Below, in pieces: positions 46,495-55,749 of a stretch of DNA of 64,000 nt. Source of the DNA: Rhizobium croatiense. GTDB taxonomy: Bacteria > Pseudomonadota > Alphaproteobacteria > Rhizobiales > Rhizobiaceae. Position numbers and translations under genes: made by a program. Position 1 is the first letter of the stretch; every line of letters begins with the position of its first letter. Under the pieces are notes generated by a model. It was not told the origin of the DNA and did no database searches. It worked only from the letters and a program-made list of their open reading frames with translations. The stretch covers positions 124,001 through 188,000 of the forward strand of contig NZ_JAILYJ010000014.1 in assembly GCF_019793465.1 (NCBI RefSeq). Reading direction: 5' to 3'.

Positions 46495-46884
46495 ATGCCC
46501 ATCAAGCGCTATGGCACGGTTCAAACGGGCGCCGGCGGCAAGACGCTGCCATTCGCGCGTGCGGTCGAGGCCGACGGATGGCTCTATGTTTCCGGCCAGG
46601 TTGCGATGGAAGACGGCGAAATCATCGACGGCAATATCATCGCCCAGACCCACAAGACGATCGCCAATGTGCTGGAGATTCTCGAGGAGGCCGGCTACGG
46701 CGTCGAAGATGTCGTGCGCGTCGGTGTCTGGCTCGACGATCCGCGCGACTTCTGGACCTTCAACAAGATCTACCAGGAGTATTTCGGCGAGCATCCGCCG
46801 GCACGCGCCTGTGTGCAATCGTCGATGATGGTCGATTGCAAGGTTGAGATCGACTGCGTGGCCTATAAGAAGAAGGACGCATAG
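46495..46884 (+). CDS. RidA family protein
   Basis: The 129-aa protein is a standard-size RidA: FARAVEADGWLYVSGQV at the start, ANVLEILEEAGYGVEDVVRV in the middle, and the end ARACVQSSMMVDCKVEIDCVAY. The Arg of the RACVQSS block is the carboxylate-binding residue of active RidA proteins. AAGGACTTCAGC precedes the ATG. It lies opposite the PLP enzyme operon and precedes the RpiR gene. Confidence 0.92.
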   Translation: MPIKRYGTVQTGAGGKTLPFARAVEADGWLYVSGQVAMEDGEIIDGNIIAQTHKTIANVLEILEEAGYGVEDVVRVGVWLDDPRDFWTFNKIYQEYFGEHPPARACVQSSMMVDCKVEIDCVAYKKKDA

Positions 46885-46894
46885 GGAAAAATCG

Positions 46895-47770
46895 GTGGGA
46901 GTCGGTTTGGATATCTTTTCGACATTGCAGGAAGATAAGAGCCGGCTTTCTCCTTCGGAAAACCGCATCGCGGAAATCATCGTCAACGATTTCGAGTTTG
47001 CCGTGAATGCTTCGATCATCGAGCTCGCCGAGCGGGCCGAGGTTTCGCCGCCGACCGTCACCCGCTTCTGCCGGCGGCTGGGCTGCGAGAGCTTTTCCGA
47101 TTTCAAGGTGCAGCTCGCCCGCACCGCCCATATCGGCGTGCGCTATCTGAAGCCGGAATCGAAAAGCACCGATCCGGCCGATGTCGCCCAGGATATCATC
47201 ACCAAGGCTCAGAACGCGCTGTTTCTCCTGCACCGCTCGCTCGATCTGGCGGCGATCGAAGCGGCCGTTTCCCATATCGCCAAGGCCGACATGATCTACG
47301 CCTTCGGCTCGGGCGGCAATTCGTCGATGATCGCCGACGAGCTGCAGAACCGCCTCTTCCGTCTCGGGCTTCGCATCACCGCCAGTTCCGATCACAGCAT
47401 GCAGCTGATGATGGCGGCGGCGGCCAGGCCGGGCGATGTGCTGATCGGCTCGTCCTTCTCGGGGCGGAATATGGAGCTGGTGCGGGCCTTCGAGCTTGCC
47501 CGCCAGGCCAAGGTGAAGACGATCGCGCTGACCCAGACGGACAGCCCGGTTGCCAGGGCGGCCGAAATCGTCGTGCCGATCGACCTTCCCGAAGGCAACA
47601 ATATCTACCGTCCGACCTCGACGCGCATCGCCTATATCGCCACGGTCGATATTCTCTCGAGCCTGGTCGCCTATGCGGTTCAGCCGAAGGCGACGACCAC
47701 GCTGCGGCGCATCAAGCAGCAACTCGTCATCCACCGCGACGGCGACGACCGGCAATTGCTTGGAGATTGA
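46895..47770 (+). CDS. RpiR/MurR-family transcriptional regulator
   Basis: The 291-aa protein has an N-terminal HTH_6 domain (LSPSENRIAEIIVNDFEF, EVSPPTVTRFCRRLGC) and a C-terminal SIS sugar-isomerase-like domain (FGSGGNSSMIADELQNRLFRLG, GSSFSGRN). The SIS domain senses phosphosugars. GTG 46895 has AGGGA 7 bases upstream; TTG 46907 with GGGAG is an alternative. It starts 10 bases after the RidA stop and is the likely controller of this divergent cluster. Confidence 0.9.
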   Translation: MGVGLDIFSTLQEDKSRLSPSENRIAEIIVNDFEFAVNASIIELAERAEVSPPTVTRFCRRLGCESFSDFKVQLARTAHIGVRYLKPESKSTDPADVAQDIITKAQNALFLLHRSLDLAAIEAAVSHIAKADMIYAFGSGGNSSMIADELQNRLFRLGLRITASSDHSMQLMMAAAARPGDVLIGSSFSGRNMELVRAFELARQAKVKTIALTQTDSPVARAAEIVVPIDLPEGNNIYRPTSTRIAYIATVDILSSLVAYAVQPKATTTLRRIKQQLVIHRDGDDRQLLGD

Positions 47771-47795
47771 AACTTGTGAGCGGGAGTGCGGGAAA

Positions 47796-48572
47796 ATGAC
47801 CCAATCGGCAGCCATCGTCACGGGTGCGGCGGGCGATATCGGCGCGGCAATCGCCGCACGCCTTGCCGATGATCACGACATCGTGCTGCTCGCCGATATC
47901 GATGCCGCGGCTGCGGCCGCCGTCGCGTCGAAGCTCGGGCCGGCCGGCCGTTTCGTGGCCGTCGGCTGCGATGTGACCAGCGAGACGAGCATATCAGAAT
48001 TGGCAAGACGCGCCGCCGAGGCCGGGCTGGTTCGAACCCTCGTCAACAATGCCGGCGCGGCGCGGGCGACCAGCCTGCACGACACGACGCCGGAGATCTG
48101 GCGGGCGGACAATGCGCTCAATCTTGAAGCCGCCTTCTTATGCTTCCGCGCCTTCGAGCCGATGCTGAAGGCGTCCAAAGGGTCAGTCGTCAACATCGCC
48201 TCGGTCAACGGCATGCATGTCTTCGGGCACCCGGCCTATAGCGCCGCCAAGGCCGGCCTTCTGCACTTCACCCGGCTGGTAGCCGTGGAATACGGCAAGT
48301 TCGGCATCCGCTCCAATGCCGTCGCGCCCGGCACGGTGAAGACGCAGGCCTGGGAGGCGCGCGCCGCCGCCAATCCCAATGTTTTCGAGGAAGCGCGCCG
48401 GTGGTATCCGCTGCAGCGCGTCGTCGATCCCAGCGATGTCGCCAATGCCGTGGCCTTCCTTGCCGGCCCGCTCGCCGCCGCCATTACGGGCGTCTGCCTG
48501 CCCGTCGATTGCGGCCTGACGGCAGGCCAGGCCGAGCTGGCGCGGACCTTCTCCCAATCGGAGCATTATTGA
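47796..48572 (+). CDS. SDR-family oxidoreductase
   Basis: The 258-aa protein is a classical SDR: VTGAAGDIG, NNAGAAR, Ser in NIASVNGMH and Tyr-Lys in YSAAKAGLLHF. It follows the RpiR gene by 25 bases and precedes the interrupted MFS gene. The substrate is unknown, perhaps the product of the RidA/PLP steps. Confidence 0.92.
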   Translation: MTQSAAIVTGAAGDIGAAIAARLADDHDIVLLADIDAAAAAAVASKLGPAGRFVAVGCDVTSETSISELARRAAEAGLVRTLVNNAGAARATSLHDTTPEIWRADNALNLEAAFLCFRAFEPMLKASKGSVVNIASVNGMHVFGHPAYSAAKAGLLHFTRLVAVEYGKFGIRSNAVAPGTVKTQAWEARAAANPNVFEEARRWYPLQRVVDPSDVANAVAFLAGPLAAAITGVCLPVDCGLTAGQAELARTFSQSEHY

Positions 48573-48621
48573 TTATCAGGCGTGGCCGCGCCTGCCGATT
48601 TCCCTGACGATTGACGACCCG

Positions 48622-49845
48622 ATGAGCCGCCTCTTCCCTGATGTCTTCCGCAATCCGGCGATCCGCGCCAGCATGATCGCCATTTTCACCTTCGGCATGG
48701 CGGGGGCGATGACCGCGCCCTATCGTTCGATCGTCGGCATTCGCGAATTGGGCTTGAGCGACGGGCTCTATTCCTTCCTCGCCTTCGCCTCGGCGGCGGT
48801 GAACGTGGTGATCAGCGTCCTGCTCGGCAATCTTGCCGACCGGCTTGGCGAATACCGTTCGGCGATGATCGGCGCCTGCCTCTTCGGCATCGTCGGCTAC
48901 GGCATGATCTATGCCTTTCCGAGCGCGGCGATCTTCGCCGTCAGCGCGCTGCTGCCGATGCCGATCTACGGGGCGCTGAATTCGCTGCTGTTTGCCAATG
49001 CGCGCGCGGCAATGCAGGGCATGAGCCGGAATGACATGGTGACGGCCAACTCGGGCGTGCGGGCGATGATCTCGCTCTCCTGGGTGCTGATCCCCGGCAT
49101 CACAGGCCTTGTGCTCTCGGGTGCATCGAGCATGCTGCCGGCCTATCTCTTCGCCGGCCTCTCCTGCGTGCTGTGCCAGGGCATCATCCTCTTCGCCCTG
49201 CCGAAGCGGGTCGGAACGGAAATGGGGGCGGCTCATCATCTCACCTATCTCGGCGCGCTCAGGCAGGTGGTTTCGCCGCGGATTTCCGCGCATATCGCAG
49301 GCGTGGCGCTGATCACCAGCACGCTGCATCTGAACGACGCGCTGCTGCCGCTGATCGCCACCGGCGCGGCGCATGGCCGGCTCAGCGACGTCGGCATTCT
49401 TGTCGGCATCGTCGCCTTGCTGGAGGTCGTCTTCATCATCGTCTGGTCGCGGATCGCGCGGAAGACCGGGTAGATGACGGCGCTGGCCGCCGGCACCTTC
49501 ATCTATGCGCTGTTCCTCGGCCTTCTCGGCTTTGCCTCCGCGCCGTGGCACCTTTATGCACTGACCCTGATCGCCGGCATAGGTGCTGCGGCGATCATCA
49601 GCATTCCGATCACCTATCTGCAGGATCTCATCGCCGACCGGCCGGGGCTCGGCAGCGCGCTCATTTCCGTCAATGTCTTTGCAAGTGCGGGGATCGGTGC
49701 GCTGGTCTTCGCCGCCGGCACGTGGCTGAGCAATTATTCCGGAACCGCCATTCTGAGCGCCGTCACCGGCCTGTCGGGCATCACCCTCCTCGGGCTGCTG
49801 CAGCGGCGCAATGCCGTTGCCCTTGCGGACGCCGAGGTTCAGTAA
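48622..49845 (+). pseudogene. MFS sugar-efflux-like transporter interrupted by an in-frame TAG
   Basis: The frame from ATG 48622 encodes an MFS transporter, with TAPYRSIVGIRELGLSDGLYSF and GNLADRLGEYRSAM, up to a TAG at 49471-49473 after RIARKTG. It then continues without frame change to 49845 with further membrane segments (LAAGTFIYALFLGLLGF and LISVNVFASAGIGALVF). The halves together give the usual ~400 residues and 12 spans, so a single base changed a sense codon to amber (CAG, TGG or similar). Either a recent pseudogene or a read error. Confidence 0.8.
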
Positions 49846-49920
49846 GCCGGACGAAAAATCTGGCTTTCATCGCTACCCGTCTTGTGACAAGGGTGAGACT
49901 GCATTTCCTCTGAAGGCGAC

Positions 49921-51123
49921 ATGAAGGCGATCTCCGGCACGAATCTCGAGCAGGCCAAGTCTCACAATCGGCGGGTGGTGATCGAGTTGATCCGCACGCA
50001 CGGTTCCCTGTCGCGGGCGGCTATCGCCCGGATGACGGCGCTGACGCCGCAGACGGTGTCGAACATTGTCGAGGAGCTGGAGAAGTCGCATCTGCTCGTC
50101 GCCGCCGAGGCGCAGAAGCTGGCGCGCGGCCAGCCGATCATCCCCTATTCGATCAATCCGGCCGGCGCCTATTCGATCGGCCTCGAGCTTGGCCGCAAGC
50201 GGGCGAGCGGCGTGCTGACCGATCTCTCCGGCGCCGTCTGCGCGCGCGTCGAACGCCAGGTCGAACATCCCGATCCGCAGGGGGCGATGCCGGTCCTACA
50301 GTCGATCGTCGAGCATCTCAAACAGGCCTTCGCATTCGATCAGGAGCGGCTGCTCGGCGTCGGCCTCGCCCTGCCCGGCCGCTATGCCGAGGGCGGCACC
50401 ACCTCTCTCAGCCCCCAGAGCCTGCCCGGCTGGCAAGGTTTTCCCGTCGGTCACGAGCTGGAACAGCGGCTCAACGTGCCGGTGCTGGTCGAGAACGATG
50501 CGACGGCAGCCGCGATCGGCGAGCGGCTTCATGGTGTCGCCCGCGGTCTGGCCAGCTTCGTCTACCTGTTTCTGGCCGGCGGTGGCGGCATCGGCGCCGG
50601 CATGTTCCTCGACGGCCATCTCTACAAGGGCAGCCGCAACAATGCCGGCGAGATCGGCCATATCATCGTCGAGCCGCATGGCAGGCTCTGCAGCTGCGGC
50701 AAGCGCGGCTGCCTCGATCGCTACATCTCGGCGTCGGTCGCCTATGAATTCATGGGCATCGCCAATACAGGCGCGCTTTCGCCCGGCGCGCTCGACGCGC
50801 TGATCGAAAGGGGAAACGACGGTCTGGACGCCTGGCTCGACCAGGCCGTCCAGCCGCTGCGGCAGACCGTCGATTTCCTCGAGCTCGCCTTCGATCCTGA
50901 GACCATCGTGCTTGGCGGCAGCCTGCCGCCATCGCTGATGCGCCGGCTTGCCGAGCGGCTGGAGCCGCTGCACGATCCGATCGACCCCGGCCGGCAGCGG
51001 ACGGTGCCGCGTGTGATGATTGGCATGACCGGCAAGGATACCGCCATCCTCGGCGCCGCCGCCCTGCCGATCTTCTCCGAAACCAATCCGCGCTTCGACG
51101 TGCTGCAGAAGCCGGTCGGCTAG
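49921..51123 (+). CDS. ROK-family transcriptional regulator
   Basis: The 400-aa protein has an N-terminal winged helix (SLSRAAIARMTALTPQTVSNIVEELEK) and a ROK sugar-kinase domain, with VENDATAAAIGE for the catalytic Asp and CSCGKRGCLDRY for the zinc site. It is NagC/Mlc-like and likely senses a sugar or amino sugar. A hexosaminidase gene lies nearby at 53078. GAAGGCG precedes the ATG. Confidence 0.9.
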   Translation: MKAISGTNLEQAKSHNRRVVIELIRTHGSLSRAAIARMTALTPQTVSNIVEELEKSHLLVAAEAQKLARGQPIIPYSINPAGAYSIGLELGRKRASGVLTDLSGAVCARVERQVEHPDPQGAMPVLQSIVEHLKQAFAFDQERLLGVGLALPGRYAEGGTTSLSPQSLPGWQGFPVGHELEQRLNVPVLVENDATAAAIGERLHGVARGLASFVYLFLAGGGGIGAGMFLDGHLYKGSRNNAGEIGHIIVEPHGRLCSCGKRGCLDRYISASVAYEFMGIANTGALSPGALDALIERGNDGLDAWLDQAVQPLRQTVDFLELAFDPETIVLGGSLPPSLMRRLAERLEPLHDPIDPGRQRTVPRVMIGMTGKDTAILGAAALPIFSETNPRFDVLQKPVG

Positions 51124-51140
51124 CGCATGTCGGGCGTCCT

Positions 51141-52055
51141 TCAGCCGCGTGCCGGCAGGCCGGCATCTGGTTGCGGCGGGCGGCGGGCGAGAGGTCGCGC
51201 AAAGATGACCACGTTCCCGAGAAGCGTCAGCGCCAGGCCGATCAGGCCGAGACCGGTCCAGTGATAGCCCTCGAAGACCGCCGACAGCGACAGGGCGACG
51301 ATCGGGAACAGCACGGTGGCGTAGGCTGCGCGTGAGGAGCCGATGCGGGACACCAGCATCAGGTAGGTGGTGAAGCCGATCACCGATCCGATGGCCGAGA
51401 GATAGAGCAGTGCGGCAAGATAGGTGATGCCTGATGGTGCCACGATCGGCGTCTGCGTCACGGCAATCAGGACGAGGAGGATGATCGTGCCATAGGTCAT
51501 GCCCCAGGCATTGGCGGTCAGCGGTGAGATTCCGGCGGCGCTGTTGCGGCGCGACGCCATATTGCCGAGCGAGAAGAACAGCGTGCCGAGCGCTGCGAGC
51601 CCGATCCCTTTCAACGTGTCCATATCGAAATCGACGACAACCTCCTCTCCGAACAGCAGGAGAAGGCCGGTGGCGCCGAGCGCCGCTGCGAGCAGCGTGC
51701 GGCCTGTTATGCGGTCGCCGAAGAAGAGGCGTGCATTGACGGCATTGTAGATCGTCGCAAGCGAGAAGATCACCGAGATCAGCCCTGAAGGAATCGAGGC
51801 GGCGGCGTTGTAGAAACAGATGAAATTGAGGCTGAACAGGCAGAGCGCTTGCGCAAGGATGAAAGGTTGATCGCGCAAGGCAGGGACCTTGAGTCGGCCC
51901 ATGACAGCAAGGATGGCGACGAGGATCACCGCTGCCAGCGCAAATCGGTAAAAGACCGAGACCAGGACCGGCACGGGACCCACCTGCATTGCAATGGCGA
52001 TCCAGGTCGTCCCCCATATGAGGACGGTCGCGATGAAAAGAACGGCATTTGCCAT
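51141..52055 (-). CDS. EamA/DMT-family transporter
   Basis: The 304-aa membrane protein has ten TM spans in two EamA repeats. The N-terminus MANAVLFIATVLIWGTTW is characteristic, and the second repeat begins near LAALGTLFFSLGNMASRRN. Such proteins usually export amino acids or metabolites. It lies tail to tail with the ROK gene and divergent from the AraC gene at 52120, which may control it. Confidence 0.9.
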   Translation of the reverse strand: MANAVLFIATVLIWGTTWIAIAMQVGPVPVLVSVFYRFALAAVILVAILAVMGRLKVPALRDQPFILAQALCLFSLNFICFYNAAASIPSGLISVIFSLATIYNAVNARLFFGDRITGRTLLAAALGATGLLLLFGEEVVVDFDMDTLKGIGLAALGTLFFSLGNMASRRNSAAGISPLTANAWGMTYGTIILLVLIAVTQTPIVAPSGITYLAALLYLSAIGSVIGFTTYLMLVSRIGSSRAAYATVLFPIVALSLSAVFEGYHWTGLGLIGLALTLLGNVVIFARPLARRPPQPDAGLPARG

Positions 52056-52119
52056 GGAGTAATCCTCGTTTTCTCCACGAATAGGCAAACGGTCAGCAGG
52101 TCTCTTGCAGATTCTTGCT

Positions 52120-53130
52120 ATGAAATCGATGTGCCCGGACTTCCCCCTCGCCATGTCAGGCGTCTCTCCGTATTATTCTGAACGCGTGGCCAGCTGTGGG
52201 AAAGAACTGGTGAAAGATAGCCGCCTCTCGGTATTCAGGTTTTTGTCCGCATCTCCCAAGGCGCGGATGTCACAGTCGATCGATCTCGGTTTCGGGCGAT
52301 CGGCGGCCATCTGGAGCAATGCGCATGACCGGATGAGCTATGAGCGGCCGGACGGTCATACGTTCAGTCTTTATCTCAGCGGCGGCGCCGGAACGCGTCG
52401 GCTGGATGGCGGCCCCGACGCGCGCGGCCGTCCTGGGGTGCTGTGCATCATGCCGCAGGGGCATTCGTCCGAATGGGAAATCACCGACTTCTTCGAATTC
52501 GTCCATCTATATGTTCCCGACGATCAGATGCGTCGGATGTTTGCCGAGACGTTTGACCGCGATGCGCGGCTGATGGCTCTTCCCGAGGTGACCTTCGCCG
52601 ATGCGCCCGCCCTGGCGCTGAGGCTTCGGCAGATGACGGAAGCGATGTTGGCGGGCGGCCATCTGCTGGCCGAAGAAGCGATGACGCAGGCGATCAACGA
52701 TCTCTTCGTTGATCCGTGTTATGGAGGCATGCGCGCCTGCGCGATCAGCGGCGGGCTTGCGCCGCATGTGCGGCGCCGAACTCTGGATTATATCGAGGCC
52801 CATCTCGGTGAGACGATCCGCTTGCAGGATCTGGCTGATATCGGGCAGCTCAGCGCTTTTCATTTTCAGCGGATGTTCCGGGCATGCTTCGGTGTGTCGC
52901 CGCATGGCTGGGTGGCGCACCGGCGTGTCGAGCGCGCCAAATCGATGCTATCAGGCATGGAGCCGATCGCGCAGATCGCATCGGCATGCGGCTTCAGCAG
53001 CCAGAGCCACCTGACCCGGGCCTTCAAGTTGGGCACCGGCGTCACACCCTCCGCCTACCGGCAGGTGAAGGCCGGCCTTACGACTGTTGCAGCCCGTAAA
53101 GCAGCGGCATCAGCCCTGCGAGCGCCTTGA
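52120..53130 (+). CDS. AraC-family transcriptional regulator
   Basis: The 336-aa protein has a C-terminal AraC double HTH: LADIGQLSAFHFQRMFRACFG and IASACGFSSQSHLTRAFKLGTG. The N-terminal half is a cupin-like sensor with LYLSGGAGTRRLDGG. Starts at 52120, 52129 and 52153 are possible. Its 3' end overlaps the convergent hexosaminidase gene by 53 bases. It is divergent from the EamA transporter. Confidence 0.88.
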   Translation: MKSMCPDFPLAMSGVSPYYSERVASCGKELVKDSRLSVFRFLSASPKARMSQSIDLGFGRSAAIWSNAHDRMSYERPDGHTFSLYLSGGAGTRRLDGGPDARGRPGVLCIMPQGHSSEWEITDFFEFVHLYVPDDQMRRMFAETFDRDARLMALPEVTFADAPALALRLRQMTEAMLAGGHLLAEEAMTQAINDLFVDPCYGGMRACAISGGLAPHVRRRTLDYIEAHLGETIRLQDLADIGQLSAFHFQRMFRACFGVSPHGWVAHRRVERAKSMLSGMEPIAQIASACGFSSQSHLTRAFKLGTGVTPSAYRQVKAGLTTVAARKAAASALRAP

Positions 53131-55099
53131 AGCGCTCCCAGGACTTGGCCGACGGCTTCGTCCAGCCGGTTTCGGCAAGCCCTGAGATGCGCGGGAAGAC
53201 GAGACGGTCGAAAACGGCGCGGTCCGTCATAGGTTCCGACCAGATGCAGGCCTGGATGCCGAGCAGTTTCTGTTTCTGCGCCGCCGTCCAGCCGCCGACC
53301 GGATCGAAGTTGTAGAGCTTTTCCGCGTCCGAATTCCCCGCCCAGCTGGCGCCCGGCTCGTCCCAATCCGGCCTCAGCGCCATGTCGAGGTAATAGACCT
53401 GGCCGGGGCAGACGACCATTTGATAGCCGCGTTCGGCGAGTTCGGCCGAGACCTCGACATTGCGCCAGCTGCAGAGATAACTCTTCTCCTTGTCGATGAC
53501 GTCGCCATGCGCCGCCTCTTCCCAGCCGCCGGTGATGCAGCCCTTGCTCGCCAGGAAACGCTGCACGCGCTCCAGGAACTCCGCCTGCAGGATCGCCGCG
53601 CCCGAGCCGTGAATGTCGTCGGCGCCATGCGTATTGGTGACGACATTCAGCCGCTGGGCATGCGCATCGGCAACCGCGTCGCCGGCGACAGTGCGCAGGC
53701 GATCGAGCGCTGCCGGCGAGCCGGACCATGCGCCGAGCGGCACCTCGTCGGCGCCGAGATGGATGACCTTGAACGGGAAGAGCTCGATCAGTTCGGAAAG
53801 AATGGTCTCGACGATCTCGTAGGTCTGCTCGCGGACCGGGTTGATGCAATTGTCGGGAAAGCCTTGGACGGAGTAATAGCTGCCCTTCTCGGCCGGATCG
53901 CGCAGCTCCGGTATCGCCTGCTGCATGGCGTAGCAGTGGCCGGGCATGTCAATTTCAGGCACGATTTCGATGCCGAAGCTCTTTGCCTGGGCGACGATCT
54001 CGCGGATGACGGCTTTGCTATAGTAGCCGCCCGTCCGCGCCGGGCTTGATCCGAGCAGCGGCGGCACGGCAAGGCCGTGGCCGCGCCAGGCGCCGATCTC
54101 GGTCAGGGCGGGATAGGCGTCGATCTCGACGCGCCAGGCCTCGTCGTCGGAAAGGTGCCAGTGGAAGCGGTTGAGCTTGTTCCAGGCCAGCACTGCCAGC
54201 AGCTTCTTGACCTCGGCGGCGCCGTAAAACTGGCGGGCGACATCGAGATGCAGGCCGCGCCAGCCCATTGCCGGTTCGTCGACGATCTCGCCGGCTCCAG
54301 GAAACTGGAAGACCCCGGGATGCAGCCTGGCGCCACGCCAGATCTGGCCGAGCGTGACGAGGCCGTAGAGAAAGCCGGTTCGGCTGCTCGCCTCGACCGT
54401 CAGGTTTTCCTCGTCGAAGCTCAGCCGATAGGCTTCGGGGCCGAAGCCGGCGGCATCCCTCAGGATGACGGGAACTGCGCCTTCCGCCTCGGTGCGCCCG
54501 ATGCCTTCGACGGCGAAGAGATGGTCGACCAGCGCCGCGAAGCCTTTCGCCGCCGCCTCCCCTTCGGTGCTCTGCGCCTGCGGCGCAAAACCGGCCGGCA
54601 GCGGACGGCGCGAGGCGACCGCGACATGGTTCGGCCAGGGGATGACCGAAATCTGGACGGGCGCGTTGGCGGGAACCGGATAGATCTCGGCGCCGCGCTT
54701 CAGGGCCGCGTTGCTGACCGAAGAGCGCGTCGGCTCGATGCCGAGCACGATGGTGCTGCCATCGGAAAGCGCGAGATAGGCGCTCGTCGCACCGTCCGTC
54801 CAGTGGCGGAACTGCCAGCTCAGCGCATAGACGGAGATTGTCCAGGTCTCGCCGGCGCCGAGCACGAAATCGGCCGGTGGCCGGAACTCGGTGAAATTCG
54901 AAAGCCGTTGCGAAACGGTCGCGCCTTCGACGCGGCCGGCGGGGTCGACACGGCCTGGGCCGCTGACGCAGAGAGAAAAATTCGAAAGCGGTTCGCTGCC
55001 GAGGTTCTTGAGGCGCAGGGCGTAGGAGAATTCCTTGCCGTCGGCGGGCGGGTTCCAGAGGGTTTCAAGCCGCAGGGCGTTCGGTCGCGGTGTCGACAT
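53078..55099 (-). CDS. Beta-N-acetylhexosaminidase, GH20
   Basis: The 673-aa protein has the GH20b N-terminal domain and the TIM barrel with WRGLHLDVARQF, RFHWHLSDDEAWRVE and the catalytic pair HLGADEVPLG (Asp-Glu, the Asp polarising the substrate N-acetyl group). It lacks a signal peptide, so is probably cytoplasmic. GH20 removes terminal GlcNAc or GalNAc from oligosaccharides. GGAAG lies upstream of the two possible ATGs (55102, 55099). A ROK regulator is two genes away. Confidence 0.92.
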   Translation of the reverse strand: MSTPRPNALRLETLWNPPADGKEFSYALRLKNLGSEPLSNFSLCVSGPGRVDPAGRVEGATVSQRLSNFTEFRPPADFVLGAGETWTISVYALSWQFRHWTDGATSAYLALSDGSTIVLGIEPTRSSVSNAALKRGAEIYPVPANAPVQISVIPWPNHVAVASRRPLPAGFAPQAQSTEGEAAAKGFAALVDHLFAVEGIGRTEAEGAVPVILRDAAGFGPEAYRLSFDEENLTVEASSRTGFLYGLVTLGQIWRGARLHPGVFQFPGAGEIVDEPAMGWRGLHLDVARQFYGAAEVKKLLAVLAWNKLNRFHWHLSDDEAWRVEIDAYPALTEIGAWRGHGLAVPPLLGSSPARTGGYYSKAVIREIVAQAKSFGIEIVPEIDMPGHCYAMQQAIPELRDPAEKGSYYSVQGFPDNCINPVREQTYEIVETILSELIELFPFKVIHLGADEVPLGAWSGSPAALDRLRTVAGDAVADAHAQRLNVVTNTHGADDIHGSGAAILQAEFLERVQRFLASKGCITGGWEEAAHGDVIDKEKSYLCSWRNVEVSAELAERGYQMVVCPGQVYYLDMALRPDWDEPGASWAGNSDAEKLYNFDPVGGWTAAQKQKLLGIQACIWSEPMTDRAVFDRLVFPRISGLAETGWTKPSAKSWERFKALAGLMPLLYGLQQS

Positions 55100-55438
55100 C
55101 ATCACTCTTCCTTGAGGGAAAACAGGTCTTTGAGCGTTCCGCCGCAGGCGCCGGGATCGGCATGGCGGTTGAAGTCAATCAAATTGATTTAATATTGATA
55201 GTCGGTTTTTCGCCGCGGCGTCAATCGGCGATGCGGAATTTCTGCGGCCGACCTCCAGGGCCAATGCCGGCCGCCGATCGGCGGATAAGCTCCCCATGGT
55301 CGAGGTGTCGCATTTCGGGAAAAAATTTCGGCCGGCCGCCGACCGCTCGATACGGGTCGATAAGCATGAGGCTGCTCGCCACGGCCCGGATGTTCCCGGG
55401 ATGCAACCCATCCAACTTCCGAACCAGGCGAATTTCCA
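55100..55438. other. Intergenic region upstream of the hexosaminidase gene
   Basis: No gene is seen here. A short palindromic stretch ATCAAATTGAT (55178-55188) in an AT-rich block is the best candidate for a promoter or operator of the hexosaminidase gene. The part next to 55439 is probably the former 5' untranslated region of the flagellin gene fragment. Confidence 0.4.
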
Positions 55439-55628
55439 ATGACGAGCATCAATACGAACAATTCCGCAATGGCTGCCCTTCAGACGCTGCGCAGCATCAA
55501 CTCCAACCTCGAATCGACGCAGAACAGCGTTTCCACCGGTTATCGCGTCGACACCGCATCCGACAATGCTGCCTACTGGTCGATCGCCACCACGACGCGC
55601 TCCGACAACAAGGCCCTTTCGGCCGTCT
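55439..55628 (+). pseudogene. Flagellin 5' fragment (FlaA type)
   Basis: The first 63 codons read MTSINTNNSAMAALQTLRS..., then STGYRVDTASDNAAYWSIA and TTTRSDNKALSAV, a near-standard rhizobial flagellin N-terminus. After Val63 the match ends abruptly, and the next residues (SPSACAAAAQAC) bear no resemblance to flagellin. A complete rhizobial flagellin is about 300-400 residues, so this is a broken-off 5' piece, without any other flagellar gene here. Confidence 0.88.
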
Positions 55629-55749
55629 CCCCCTCGGCATGTGCCGCCGCTGCTCAAGCTTGCCGATTGACATGCCGATCGTTTCGATCGCAAACATGAC
55701 GGCCTTGGATATTCTCACCGCAGAAATGCCGTGCTGGCGGGATCATCGC

